A DNA stretch of 33,791 nucleotides from LH-M37 sp032251315 (lineage in GTDB: Bacteria > Pseudomonadota > Gammaproteobacteria > SZUA-229). The position numbers were made by a program, and so were the translations under genes. Of this stretch, positions 8,129 through 17,097 are shown piece by piece (the first letter of the stretch is position 1; every line of letters starts with the position of its first letter). The DNA lies in the NCBI GenBank assembly GCA_032251315.1, contig JAVVEE010000022.1:1-33791 (forward strand), read 5' to 3'. The notes under the pieces are model-generated. The model worked only from the letters and a program-made list of their open reading frames with translations. It made no database searches and was not told the DNA's origin.

Positions 8129-9043
8129 TTAGAACATATAGTTACGGATGAGTAACCTGGCGTAATGGTCAACGAGCAGAAAAGTGAACAGCAGGCTGAG
8201 GTAGAAAATGGAATAGCCAAATGTTTTCATGGCAAGTTTGTCACAGTCAGTGTAGTAGAGTTTGATGGCATAGTAGAGAAAACCAATGCCCAATGCGATG
8301 GCGCCACTAAGATAAATCAGGCCGCTCATTTGAATGAAAAAGGGCAGCATGGAAACGCCCACGAGCAAAATTGTATATAGAAGAATTTGACGTTTGGTGA
8401 CGGCGACACCGTGCGTGACCGGTAACATTGGAATTCCGGCTGAGCGGTATTCTTCACGACGCTTTATGGCCAGTGCCCAGAAATGCGGCGGTGTCCAGAC
8501 AAAGATGATCAAAAACAGTAGTAGCGCCTCCGGAGGCACATCACCCGTGACCGCAGCCCAGCCCAGTAAAGGCGGTGCAGCGCCGGCAGCGCCACCCAGT
8601 ACGATATTCATGGGGGTGCTTCGCTTTAAATACATCGTGTAGATAACGGCGTAACCAATCAGCGATAGAAAGGTCAAAATTGCGGTGATATTGTTGACAA
8701 AAACAACGAGTATGAAGCTGGAGATGGCCGCTAGCGTTAGAGAAAATATCAATGCAGCATAAGGCGGTAAATCGCCTCTAGGTAAAGGGCGATCACTGGT
8801 GCGGCTCATAATGCCATCGATGCGGAAATCGACCCAGTGATTCATGGCTGCACCGGAGGCGGCACCGATGCCTATACCCAGAGTACCGTAAAACAGAGCA
8901 TGCCATGGAATGCCATCGGGTGACGCCAGCAGCATACCGACGACTGCGGTAAAAATTATCAGGGAAACTACTTTAGGCTTACACAGTGCCCAGTAACTTT
9001 TGATGTTTATGGTGGTAATTAAATTGAGCGCTTTTTCATGCAT
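8129..9043 (-). CDS. cyoE: Protohaem IX farnesyltransferase (haem O synthase)
   Basis: This enzyme farnesylates haem B to haem O, the precursor of haem A for the oxidase encoded upstream. The 304-residue polytopic protein shows the UbiA-superfamily prenyl-diphosphate motif NHWVDFRID (N68, D72, D76) followed by RTSDRPLPRG, and a second conserved loop WTPPHFWALAIKRREEYRSAGIPMLPV (approximately 183-210). Length and motif order are normal for the CyoE/CtaB family. It lies downstream of subunit I across a strong hairpin, so its level may be set by read-through or by its own promoter. No haem A synthase (CtaA) is in the window. Confidence 0.96.
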   Translation of the reverse strand: MHEKALNLITTINIKSYWALCKPKVVSLIIFTAVVGMLLASPDGIPWHALFYGTLGIGIGAASGAAMNHWVDFRIDGIMSRTSDRPLPRGDLPPYAALIFSLTLAAISSFILVVFVNNITAILTFLSLIGYAVIYTMYLKRSTPMNIVLGGAAGAAPPLLGWAAVTGDVPPEALLLFLIIFVWTPPHFWALAIKRREEYRSAGIPMLPVTHGVAVTKRQILLYTILLVGVSMLPFFIQMSGLIYLSGAIALGIGFLYYAIKLYYTDCDKLAMKTFGYSIFYLSLLFTFLLVDHYARLLIRNYMF

Positions 9044-9069
9044 GGGCTTATTCTAACTCATTGTTTATA

Positions 9070-9098
9070 AAAAAAGAGGGCTTTAAACCCCCTTTTTT
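9070..9098 (-). terminator. Rho-independent terminator between subunit I and haem O synthase genes
   Basis: Read on the minus strand, six A and five G form an 11-bp stem (one G-T wobble) with CCCTC followed by T residues, around a seven-base loop TTTAAAG. The stem runs straight into a U-tract, the standard intrinsic terminator layout. Because the A-tract mirrors the U-tract it would also work in the other direction. It sits 22 bases after the subunit I stop codon, inside an otherwise collinear block. Confidence 0.85.
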
Positions 9099-9120
9099 AT
9101 TCAAGTATTTTACTCGCGCT

Positions 9121-10710
9121 TTAAGCTTTTCTGGTTCCGTATTCGTACGGACCCCAGCCTTCTTCAATAGTAGGCACAGCTTCCCAGTTACCATGTGCTA
9201 ACGGTGGCGAAGTTGTTGTCCACTCAAGTGAGCGTGAACCCCATGGGTTGTTGCCCGCTTTCTCACCTCTAAACAAACCGTGTATCCAGTTGATTAGAAT
9301 GACAATGAAACCAACAGCGATGATGGCCGCGCCAGCCGTCATGACTACATGGTAGGACTCTGCGGCCGGGAACTGTGCATAATCCCAGTAGCGACGAGGC
9401 ATGCCGGTTGTAACGCCCACGATCATCATCGGGAAGAAGATGGTGTTTACACCGATAAATGACAACCAGAAACCAATTTTACCCATGGTTTCGTTGAACA
9501 TTCTACCGGTGAACTTTGGATACAGGTAGTAGATGCCACCAAAGATGGAGAATGTACCCGCAACCGCCATTACATAATGGAAGTGACCGATGATGAAGTA
9601 GGTGTCGGAGACATGCAGATCCAGTGACACGATGGCTAGTGGAATGCCGGTCAAGCCGCCGATCAGCATCAGAAAGATAACCGAGAGCCCGTAAAGCATG
9701 GGCGTTTTGAAACTGATCGAACCTTTATACAGCGTACCTACCAGACTGATGAACAGCAGGCCAACGGGGACACTGATCATTAATGTAGTGATCATCTGAC
9801 CGACACGAATCCAGTCGGGCATACCGGTGACATAAAGGTGATGAATCCAGACCTCACCGGCCAGCAGAACGATACCGCCTACCCCGCCATAAATGGCCGC
9901 TTTGTAGTTGAAAATGCGGTTACGTGCAAAGGTTGCCACAATATCAAAAACGATGCCAATGAACGGCAGGAAGATAACGTATACCGCTGGATGCGAGTAG
10001 AACCAGAATAGATTCTGATAGATCAGCACATCGCCGCCCGCAGAGGGGTCAAAGAAATGTGTGCCTACATATTTATCCAGCATAATCAAGGTGACCGCGG
10101 TACCCAGTACCGGGACGAAAATAAGTTGTAGGATAAATGCGCCGTAGGTACACCATGTGAAGACATTTAGCTGGTTCCAGCCGATGCCGGGGGCGCGCAT
10201 AAAGGTAATAGTGGTCAGGAAGTTAACGCCACCCAGAATCGAGGCAAAGCCCAGAAGCAATACCGTGAAGGTATACAGGGCGGTGTTGCCCGGTGTCAGC
10301 ACGGAGTATGGCGGGTAACCTGTCCACATAACATCGGGAGGATTAGGCACTACAAACGTCATCAAGGCTAAAATGATGCCCATGTAGAACAGCCATACGC
10401 TCAGCGCATTAACACGCGGGAAGGCAACGTCGCGTGCGCCAATTTGCAGAGGAATAAGGTAGTTAGCCAGGAAACCCGTGAGCGCAGGAATCTGGAAGCC
10501 CAGAATCATTGCCGCACCATGGAAATATAACCAGACGTTATAATCATTAGGATTAGTGGTTATGGTTGGCCCTATTGCGCTGAGCTCTGCACGCATTAAC
10601 AGAGCCATACAACCTGCCAGTGCGAATGCTGCGAGTGATCCTATAAGATATAGCAAGCCGATTTTTTTATGATCGGTTGTAAATATCCAGTTTTTTAATA
10701 CATACATCAT
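9121..10710 (-). CDS. ctaD: Cytochrome c oxidase subunit I, A2 type
   Basis: This is the catalytic subunit that reduces O2 to water and pumps protons. The 529-residue protein has all metal ligands: low-spin haem ligands H64 and H378, high-spin haem ligand H376 (GHFHY), and Cu_B ligands H240, H290 and H291, with the cross-link tyrosine Y244 (SHPAVY). The helix VI motif is YSHPAV, not the glutamate-containing GHPEV, which places it in the A2 class of haem-copper oxidases. PPDVMWTGYPPYS (125-136) is also well conserved. ATGs at 10710 and 10707 are both possible starts; GGGGAA lies somewhat far upstream. It follows subunit II by 48 bases. Confidence 0.98.
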   Translation of the reverse strand: MMYVLKNWIFTTDHKKIGLLYLIGSLAAFALAGCMALLMRAELSAIGPTITTNPNDYNVWLYFHGAAMILGFQIPALTGFLANYLIPLQIGARDVAFPRVNALSVWLFYMGIILALMTFVVPNPPDVMWTGYPPYSVLTPGNTALYTFTVLLLGFASILGGVNFLTTITFMRAPGIGWNQLNVFTWCTYGAFILQLIFVPVLGTAVTLIMLDKYVGTHFFDPSAGGDVLIYQNLFWFYSHPAVYVIFLPFIGIVFDIVATFARNRIFNYKAAIYGGVGGIVLLAGEVWIHHLYVTGMPDWIRVGQMITTLMISVPVGLLFISLVGTLYKGSISFKTPMLYGLSVIFLMLIGGLTGIPLAIVSLDLHVSDTYFIIGHFHYVMAVAGTFSIFGGIYYLYPKFTGRMFNETMGKIGFWLSFIGVNTIFFPMMIVGVTTGMPRRYWDYAQFPAAESYHVVMTAGAAIIAVGFIVILINWIHGLFRGEKAGNNPWGSRSLEWTTTSPPLAHGNWEAVPTIEEGWGPYEYGTRKA

Positions 10711-10758
10711 TTCAAGAGTTCCCCTTGGAATATATTGTTCTTATTAGTAAATATGTAA

Positions 10759-11493
10759 TTAGTTCGAAGCTAAACTCTGTTCCAGATTTTCAGCTTCAGC
10801 TTTATACCAGGCAGTGAATTCATCTTCAGGCATGGCGATAATCTTGCCTGCCATGCGCGAATGCAATAATCCACAGTACTCAGCACAGGTAACTACATGC
10901 TCACCCGGCTCCTTTGGGTGGAACCAGAGGTAAGTGACCCGACCGGGCATGGAATCTTCCTTAATTCTAAAGTCGGGGATGTAGTGGCTATGCAAAGTGT
11001 CACGACTGGTCATTCGCAGCACTATAGGCGTACCTGCAGGCACCCGTAACTCATTATAAGTTTTAACTCCATTGGGATAGGTATAATCCCAGCTCCACAT
11101 GGCCGATTCCAGTTTTATCTCCATGCTGTTTTCGGGCACGTTACGGTAATCGTTGTATAGCTCCCAGCCTTTAGCCGCCATATACAGATCATCGGCAAGG
11201 AACATAAATACCGGGATAACCGACCAGCCAATAGCACTGAGAACCGTCATGGGTTTTTGTGAGCCTTCATCATCACTGCTGCGACGACGATACTTGATCA
11301 TAAAATACACCAAAATAATGGCGAAAATAGCACCAATAATAGTGATATCCACCATGACCTCGTACCACAGATCATCAAAGCCTTTGACCGGGTCAGCAAT
11401 TTCATTCGCGTAACCGATTGCCGGCATAAGGCTAGCGATTAAACCAATTAGGGATGATGTCAGGCTTAAGCCTTTCATACCGAGCTTGTGCAT
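10759..11493 (-). CDS. ctaC: Cytochrome c oxidase subunit II (Cu_A)
   Basis: This subunit accepts electrons from cytochrome c through the binuclear Cu_A centre. The 244-residue product has an N-terminal signal sequence, two membrane helices (about 45-66 and 84-102), and a periplasmic cupredoxin domain. The aromatic patch WSWDYTYP is at 133-140. Cu_A ligands are H168, C203, E205, C207, H211 and M214 (CAEYCGLLHSRM). No cytochrome c domain is fused to the C-terminus; the separate cytochrome gene at 13203 could supply electrons. A strong AGGAG Shine-Dalgarno, spaced nine bases from the ATG, overlaps the end of the upstream SCO gene. Confidence 0.97.
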   Translation of the reverse strand: MHKLGMKGLSLTSSLIGLIASLMPAIGYANEIADPVKGFDDLWYEVMVDITIIGAIFAIILVYFMIKYRRRSSDDEGSQKPMTVLSAIGWSVIPVFMFLADDLYMAAKGWELYNDYRNVPENSMEIKLESAMWSWDYTYPNGVKTYNELRVPAGTPIVLRMTSRDTLHSHYIPDFRIKEDSMPGRVTYLWFHPKEPGEHVVTCAEYCGLLHSRMAGKIIAMPEDEFTAWYKAEAENLEQSLASN

Positions 11494-11499
11494 GTTTTT

Positions 11500-12333
11500 C
11501 TACTCCTGGTTTTTCTTCTTATTAATTTTGACTCTAAATGCAAAGAGCGTAATAAAAATTCCTGTCAGCAGGGAGGCAACGCCTGCCAGCAGTGGTATGT
11601 TTAACGTATATTTGCCTTCTTCAAAATTGTAGCTAAAGCAAACGCCTGCCAAAATATCAATCACTCGTCCGGCTTGAGAAATATTTTCCCAGTCAGCATC
11701 AACCAGGGCTAGATTTAAATCCCTAACCGTGAACTCAGCGCCGGTCAAATAACGCGCAACACGTCCCTTCGGTGTCACAAATATAAACGCATTAGGGTGT
11801 ACAAATACTTTGTCTCTTGATGACCAGAAGTAGCGTACACCTACACTTTCGGTAAGGCGTTGAATGTCTTCCGGGTTTTTCATTACTGAAAGCTTCCAGC
11901 GGTCTTTCAGGTTTTCGGGCACCCCTACTTTGTGATGACTGAAGTGACCTAATGATTCAACAGTATCTTCTTTGTCAAAAGATATTGTTAATGCCCGGTA
12001 ATCACGATTCGGTTCGCTTGCCTTTAATTCGGTTAAGCGCTGCGCCAGATACTTATTTAATACTTCACATATGCCATCACAGGTGTAGTAGGAAAACAGC
12101 AGTATCAGCGGTCTTCCCATCTGTTCACCCAGGGTAAATTCGTTACCCTCTTCATCCAGTAGAACAAAATCTTTGTCCAGAGGTGTGCCGAGAAATTTCG
12201 CTTCATCGATACGAACTACGCTAGGATCCAGCGTCGATTCTACATTGCCATCGTTAACCGCATTTGCCTGCGCCAATACCAATAGACAAGCTGTAAACAA
12301 CAGTGCCTGTTTAAGATAAAGAGCCGGTTTCAC
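11500..12333 (-). CDS. SCO1/SenC-like protein with C-terminal membrane anchor (second copy)
   Basis: A second SCO-family protein of 277 residues lies between subunits III and II. It starts with a signal peptide (ALLFTACLLVLAQANA), has the ligand motif SYYTCDGICE (C85, C89), a histidine at 179 in FVHPNAFIFV, and a membrane helix at the C-terminus (about 247-267) with a lysine-rich cytoplasmic tail. The anchor is therefore at the opposite end from the first SCO protein. The start appears to be a GTG at 12333. It most likely loads copper into Cu_A of subunit II, whose gene follows six bases later, but a thiol-redox role is possible. Confidence 0.9.
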   Translation of the reverse strand: MKPALYLKQALLFTACLLVLAQANAVNDGNVESTLDPSVVRIDEAKFLGTPLDKDFVLLDEEGNEFTLGEQMGRPLILLFSYYTCDGICEVLNKYLAQRLTELKASEPNRDYRALTISFDKEDTVESLGHFSHHKVGVPENLKDRWKLSVMKNPEDIQRLTESVGVRYFWSSRDKVFVHPNAFIFVTPKGRVARYLTGAEFTVRDLNLALVDADWENISQAGRVIDILAGVCFSYNFEEGKYTLNIPLLAGVASLLTGIFITLFAFRVKINKKKNQE

Positions 12334-12377
12334 AATGAGCTACAGTTCAAGCGGTGCATTTAAGTATCTAAAAATCT

Positions 12378-13139
12378 CTACCAAAAGTACATTTGTGAAA
12401 CAACAAAGAACCAGATGATATCTACAAAATGCCAGTACAGTGAGCCTGTTCTAACCACTACATGGTTAATGGTACCGTATAGCGCAGGTATTAATATCGC
12501 CATAAATATACCCAGGCCGACAATTACGTGCGAAGCATGCAACCCTGTTATGGTGAAAAATACAGAGCTATAAATATTTGTTGAAATCGTGAAGTTCTGG
12601 TGGAACAGATGGTTCCATTCGTACATGGACATGGAGAGAAAGGTGATGCCCAGTGCCATGGTTGCCAGCAATAATTTTCTGAAAACAAGCACGTTGCCCT
12701 TTTCCAGCGCTTCTTCAGCATAATGAATGGTGAAACTCGAAGAAAGCAGTATTACGGTCATGATGAGAGGCAATAATGACGGCATATCAACTGTGCCTTC
12801 AGGCGGCCATTCAGGTGCGTTCAGGCGCATTATCCAGTAAGTGGCAAAAGTAGGCAGGAAGATTAAAGCTTCAGCGAGAATAAACCAGCCCATCGCGCCA
12901 AAGCCGAGTCCGCGCATTTCCGGGAATTCCGCCCCGCCTATGGCTTCACGTGCCCATCCGATAATTCCGATGATGATAAGTGGTGCGCCAACGCCGATAC
13001 TAAGGACAGCGCTAAATGGCTGGTTGTATTCAAATTTAAAGATGAAAGCAAGCGGTATAAAAAATAGAATGCCGATGCTGATTACCAGGGGCCAGGGCGT
13101 GGTGGGTGCCTCGTGGGCATGTGCTGCATGATCACTCAT
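12378..13139 (-). CDS. ctaE: Cytochrome c oxidase subunit III
   Basis: This 253-residue membrane protein stabilises subunit I. It has about seven hydrophobic helices and the family signatures SFTIHYAEEAL (155-165), FFTITGLHASHVIVG and the closing YWHFVDIIWFFV. A histidine- and alanine-rich N-terminus (SDHAAHAHEAP) precedes the first helix. The ATG at 13139 is preceded by GAGGA about ten bases upstream. It follows the cytochrome c gene by 63 bases and precedes the SCO-like gene by 44. The order III-SCO-II-I differs from the common II-I-III order. Confidence 0.95.
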   Translation of the reverse strand: MSDHAAHAHEAPTTPWPLVISIGILFFIPLAFIFKFEYNQPFSAVLSIGVGAPLIIIGIIGWAREAIGGAEFPEMRGLGFGAMGWFILAEALIFLPTFATYWIMRLNAPEWPPEGTVDMPSLLPLIMTVILLSSSFTIHYAEEALEKGNVLVFRKLLLATMALGITFLSMSMYEWNHLFHQNFTISTNIYSSVFFTITGLHASHVIVGLGIFMAILIPALYGTINHVVVRTGSLYWHFVDIIWFFVVSQMYFW

Positions 13140-13202
13140 GTTCCGAAATCCTCAGAAAAGTATTAATTATTATTTTATTTTTATATCAGGAGTGGCTGTT
13201 TT

Positions 13203-13511
13203 CTACTGTGCTTTTAAACTATTAAAGTAAGCGGCAACATTAGCCACGCCTTCAGCATCCAATGACTGAGCCATCGGTGTCATCAGATTATTTTTTCTAG
13301 TGCCGTTCTGGAAAGCGATGAGCTGGTTTTCGATGTATTTGATGTTCTGACCGGCGAGATTTGGCCATTCGGGATTAACTGCGTGACCATCAGCCCCGTG
13401 GCAACCGGCACAGACGACTGCTTTTTCCTTGCCGGCGTCAATGTCGGCGGCATAACTGCTGTTAAAGGTAATCAGTGCGCAGAAGATTCCTAATAATGTT
13501 GCTTTATTCAC
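13203..13511 (-). CDS. Small periplasmic class I cytochrome c
   Basis: The 102-residue product has a signal peptide (TLLGIFCALITFNSSYAA) and a haem-attachment motif CAGCH (C34, C37, H38), followed by GADGHAVNPEWPNLAGQ and a distal methionine in LMTPMAQSL (probably M80). This is a monohaem cytochrome of the c553/c4-half type. As the first gene of the oxidase block it is the likely electron donor to Cu_A of subunit II. Translation begins at GTG 13511 behind a clear GGAG, eight bases away. Confidence 0.93.
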   Translation of the reverse strand: MNKATLLGIFCALITFNSSYAADIDAGKEKAVVCAGCHGADGHAVNPEWPNLAGQNIKYIENQLIAFQNGTRKNNLMTPMAQSLDAEGVANVAAYFNSLKAQ

Positions 13512-14117
13512 TCTAATATCTCCAATTATTGTTATCGATTATCTGGAGTGGCTTGTCTGAGGATTCTGCTATCTGAATTAGAACTCAGCATCGAATCCGC
13601 ATTCAAGCGTGAACAGTTATTTCTGCCCAGATTTTATGAGGGAATAGTACCACTTGTATTTGCAGCTATCAATATTGAGTCTAAGAATAATTACAAAATT
13701 TACATTTATATAATTATGCTTATGCAACTTTACAATTGTTGTTATTATTTACTGTTAAAACAGTTGCTTATATACGGCTATTTTTTACCTGCATGATGCA
13801 ATATTAGCAACTTATTATATTTGAAACATGTAAATATAATCTTTATGCAGGCCGACTCTAAAATAGTTAAATCTTTTTCCAATTTAGGAAATGGCCAGTG
13901 TTTCCGGCATCAGTCACCGGCGACGAGCTAATGTACGAAATGGATTTCGGAGAGAGGAACAGACGTAAGAAGGAGTAAGAGGAACAGGTGTTTTTCAGCA
14001 CCATCGCCATCGTCCCTGATAGAGGTAGCGCAGCCTGACCCGGCTACATATATTTATTGGAAATGAATTTTCTGTTTAAGGAATCAGTTTTTACAAGTCT
14101 TAATTCATTTAACAGAT
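13512..14117. other. Long AT-rich region upstream of the oxidase block
   Basis: No gene is supported. The half nearest the cytochrome gene is strongly AT-rich and is where the oxidase promoter should lie. It contains the perfect palindrome TCAATATTGA (13669-13678) and a dyad ACTGTT-AA-AACAGT (13751-13764), both possible regulator sites. Around 13900-14050 the sequence turns GC-richer with small hairpins such as CGAAAT-GG-ATTTCG (13936-13949); this could be a decayed gene or an untranslated RNA, but nothing identifies it. Confidence 0.4.
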
Positions 14118-14244
14118 CAGGAGGCTGTCGGGTTTAGGGGATTGATTTGAGGCGCATAGTTAGTCTACGCAACGAAAAACTGGAGAAATTTGAGCAGCTC
14201 TCCCACTTCCACAGCCAATTCATCCTAAATCCGACAGCCTTCTG
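14118..14244. mobile_element. MITE-like element with 21-bp terminal inverted repeats
   Basis: Positions 14118-14138 (CAGGAGGCTGTCGGGTTTAGG) and 14224-14244 are inverted repeats with two mismatches, bounding 127 bases without coding capacity. Solo ends of the same sequence occur at 19717-19741 and 24630-24643. No target-site duplication is obvious. It lies just downstream of secF and could also act as its transcript end. Confidence 0.75.
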
Positions 14245-14259
14245 GTGATGAGAAAAGCT

Positions 14260-15195
14260 TTATGGGCGATCGTCGACCACTTCCTCTTTGGTCTGAATCA
14301 AAAAATCCTGCTTATTAATGTCCATGCTTAACAAGGCGCTGCTGGCGATGTATATCGAAGAATAGGTGCCGATAACAACGCCTACAATGAGCGCAGCGGC
14401 AAAACCGTGAATGACTTCGCCGCCCAGAAAAAACAGCGCAAAGAGAACCAGCAAGGTAGTTAGCGAGGTCATTAAGGTGCGCGACAGCGTCTGATTAATG
14501 GAAAGATTGATAATGTCATAAGGCGTGTTTTTTCTTACGCTTCTGAAAGTTTCGCGAATACGATCAAGCACAACAACGGTATCATTCAGTGAGTAGCCGA
14601 TAATGGCCAGTATGGCGGCGAGTACGCTTAAATCGAAATCCATCTGTAGGACTGAAAAGATGCCTATGGTGATGACGACGTCGTGTACCAGTGCCACAAT
14701 TGCACTTGCCGCGGACTTGAACTGAAAGCGCATGCTGACATAGATAAGTATGAAAAACAGTGCTACCAGCATGGCCAGACCACCCTGATCACGTAGCTCT
14801 TCTCCCACCTGCGGGCCAACGAACTCAACGCGCCGCATTTCGACGGGCTGATCACTGGCCTGCCTGAGTGTGCTGAGTATATCGTTGCTGAGCGTGGCTT
14901 TATTGGTGCCTATGGAAGGTGCAATGCGTATCAAAACGTCCTGACTGGTGCCGAAGTTTTGTACCTGGGCACTTTTGAAGCCATTGCTTTCCAGTGTCTG
15001 TCGAATAGATTCAATGTCGGCATCGCCAGGATAGCTGACTTCGATCAGATAGCCGCCGGTGAAGTCGATGCCTAAATTAAGGCCGTTTTTAGCCAGGCTG
15101 GCGATGGACAAAATAATTAACAGCAATGACATGGCCATGGCTAGCTTGCGCTTGCTCATGAAATCGATGTTCAGTTTTCCGGGTAAAATTTGCAT
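14260..15195 (-). CDS. secF: Protein translocase subunit SecF
   Basis: SecF forms, with SecD, the proton-driven part of the Sec machinery that helps pull preproteins across the inner membrane. The 311-residue protein starts with one membrane helix (about 17-34), then the periplasmic P4 domain introduced by LGIDFTGGYLIEV, and a block of five helices including VALVHDVVITIGIFSVL and IIGYSLNDTVVVLDRIRE, a SecF signature. Length is typical. It follows secD by 30 bases, at the end of the queA-tgt-yajC-secDF cluster. Confidence 0.98.
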   Translation of the reverse strand: MQILPGKLNIDFMSKRKLAMAMSLLLIILSIASLAKNGLNLGIDFTGGYLIEVSYPGDADIESIRQTLESNGFKSAQVQNFGTSQDVLIRIAPSIGTNKATLSNDILSTLRQASDQPVEMRRVEFVGPQVGEELRDQGGLAMLVALFFILIYVSMRFQFKSAASAIVALVHDVVITIGIFSVLQMDFDLSVLAAILAIIGYSLNDTVVVLDRIRETFRSVRKNTPYDIINLSINQTLSRTLMTSLTTLLVLFALFFLGGEVIHGFAAALIVGVVIGTYSSIYIASSALLSMDINKQDFLIQTKEEVVDDRP

Positions 15196-15225
15196 AGGCT
15201 GATCTCGTGTAAATGCCGAAGCTTT

Positions 15226-17076
15226 TTATATAGGGAGTTTTTTTAGGCTGCGATTGCCGTAAACAAGGTTGACCACCGCGCGGGTGCCGACGATGGCAGT
15301 GAACATGGATGTTAGAATCCCGATACTCAGTGTTACCGCAAAACCTTTAACCGGTCCTGTACCCAGACTGAACAGGACAACCGCCGCAATCAGGGTGGTG
15401 ATGTTGGCATCTGTAATGGTGCTAAAGGCTTTCTCGTAGCCGGCGTGGATACTGGCCTGTATGGAATTACCGTTACGCAGCTCCTCCTTGATGCGCTCAA
15501 AAATCAGCACATTGGCGTCCACGGCCATGCCCACCGTTAATACAATGCCTGCTATACCGGGCAGCGTTAAGGTGGCTTGCAGCATGGAGAGAATGGCGAT
15601 GAGCAGTACCAGGTTTACGGTCAGCGCCAGATTGGCAATTAAACCAAAAGCCTTGTAATAGACGGCGATGAAGATCAGCACCAGCAGGAAGCCGATCAGT
15701 ACCGAGTAATATCCCTGCTCGATATTGTCGGCACCCAGATTGGGACCGATGGTGCGTTCTTCAATAATTTCAACGGGGGCTCTTAGCGAACCTGCGCGTA
15801 ACAATAAAGAGAGGTCGCGCGCTTCCTGCGATTCCAGACCTGTAATCTGGAAACGGGCACCAAAAACACCCTGAATAGTTGCAACATTAATGACTTCTCT
15901 GATAGTGGTGCGCTCTTTCACCAGCTCATCACCTACCCGTTTGGTTTCCACCTTGTTTTCAATGAAGACCACCGCCATTTTATTGCCGACGTTTTCTCGC
16001 GTGACCTCATTCATTATTTTGGCGCCCCTGCCATTGAGGCTAACGCTGACGGCGGGCACGCCTTTTTCGGTATCAATGGTTGAGGCGGCGTCGGTGATCA
16101 TGTCACCGGTGACAATGACGCGGCGACTGAGTAGAACCGGCCTGCCGTCACGTTCATGGTAGAGCAATGCGTTCAATGGCACCTGACCTGTATCCTCTGC
16201 GCTATACCAGTCGGAAACATCGCCTTCGGTGAGCCTGAATTCCAGCGTGGCGGTGCCGCCCAGAATGGTTTTGGCTCGCGCGGAATCCTGCACACCGGGC
16301 AGCTGCACAACGATGCGTGACTCTCCCTGCTGCTGGATGATGGGTTCTGCTACGCCCAGCTCGTTAACACGATTACGCAAGGTGATAATGTTTTGCTGCA
16401 GGGCGGATTTTTTTTCATCACGGATAGCGTTTTCAGTCAGTCTCGCTTCGATCTTGAGTTGCTCATCGAGTTGAGTAAAGTCCAGCTGCTTGAACTCTTT
16501 TTCAAGTACCGGAAGTGCGGCGTTCATGTTATCAGCGTCTCGAAATTCAATCTGCAGGACATTGCCTTCATGACTGACACCGCGATAGCGAACTTTTTCG
16601 TCACGTAAGATGGTGCGGATATCTGACAGCAGGCTCTCTTCCACGCGTTTGATTGCCGCCACCATATCCACTTCCATGAGAAAATGAATACCACCACGCA
16701 GATCAAGGCCCAGATACATGGGTGAAGCGTTAAGTGAGCGTAGCCAGTCGGGTGTGGCTGCCGCCAGATTGAGTGCCACCAGGTATTTTTTATCCAGCGC
16801 AGACTTTAACGCGTCGGCCGCCTTCAGCTGTAACTGATCATCAGCAAAACGGACAAGCACCTTGTTATCAAGCAGTTCGATGCGTTTAAACTCAATGGAC
16901 TGCCGGCCTAGGGTCTGCTCAATGACCAGACGGTCACTCTCTTCGAGCGCTTGTGAACGATGAGAGATTTGAACAGAAGGGTCTTCGCCGTAGAGATTGG
17001 GTAAGGCATAAATACCACCCACTAATAGCACGACGGCTAATAACAGGTATTTCCATAAAGGATACTGGTTCAGCAT
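15226..17076 (-). CDS. secD: Protein translocase subunit SecD
   Basis: The 616-residue protein has one N-terminal helix (about 6-26), the large periplasmic region with LGLDLRGGIHFLMEVD (around 122-137), and a C-terminal group of helices containing GMAVDANVLIFERIKEELRNG, the conserved SecD motif with the charged residues needed for proton coupling. The P1 head and base regions are full length. AAGGA precedes the ATG by about ten bases. It lies 21 bases after yajC. Confidence 0.98.
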   Translation of the reverse strand: MLNQYPLWKYLLLAVVLLVGGIYALPNLYGEDPSVQISHRSQALEESDRLVIEQTLGRQSIEFKRIELLDNKVLVRFADDQLQLKAADALKSALDKKYLVALNLAAATPDWLRSLNASPMYLGLDLRGGIHFLMEVDMVAAIKRVEESLLSDIRTILRDEKVRYRGVSHEGNVLQIEFRDADNMNAALPVLEKEFKQLDFTQLDEQLKIEARLTENAIRDEKKSALQQNIITLRNRVNELGVAEPIIQQQGESRIVVQLPGVQDSARAKTILGGTATLEFRLTEGDVSDWYSAEDTGQVPLNALLYHERDGRPVLLSRRVIVTGDMITDAASTIDTEKGVPAVSVSLNGRGAKIMNEVTRENVGNKMAVVFIENKVETKRVGDELVKERTTIREVINVATIQGVFGARFQITGLESQEARDLSLLLRAGSLRAPVEIIEERTIGPNLGADNIEQGYYSVLIGFLLVLIFIAVYYKAFGLIANLALTVNLVLLIAILSMLQATLTLPGIAGIVLTVGMAVDANVLIFERIKEELRNGNSIQASIHAGYEKAFSTITDANITTLIAAVVLFSLGTGPVKGFAVTLSIGILTSMFTAIVGTRAVVNLVYGNRSLKKLPI

Positions 17077-17097
17077 GTCTGGTGGCTTCCTTAAGCT

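Noticed and set aside
13548..13796. Plus-strand frame of 82 codons upstream of the cytochrome c gene.
   Set aside because: AT-driven composition with many Tyr, Ile and Leu, no Shine-Dalgarno, and it lies over the likely oxidase promoter.
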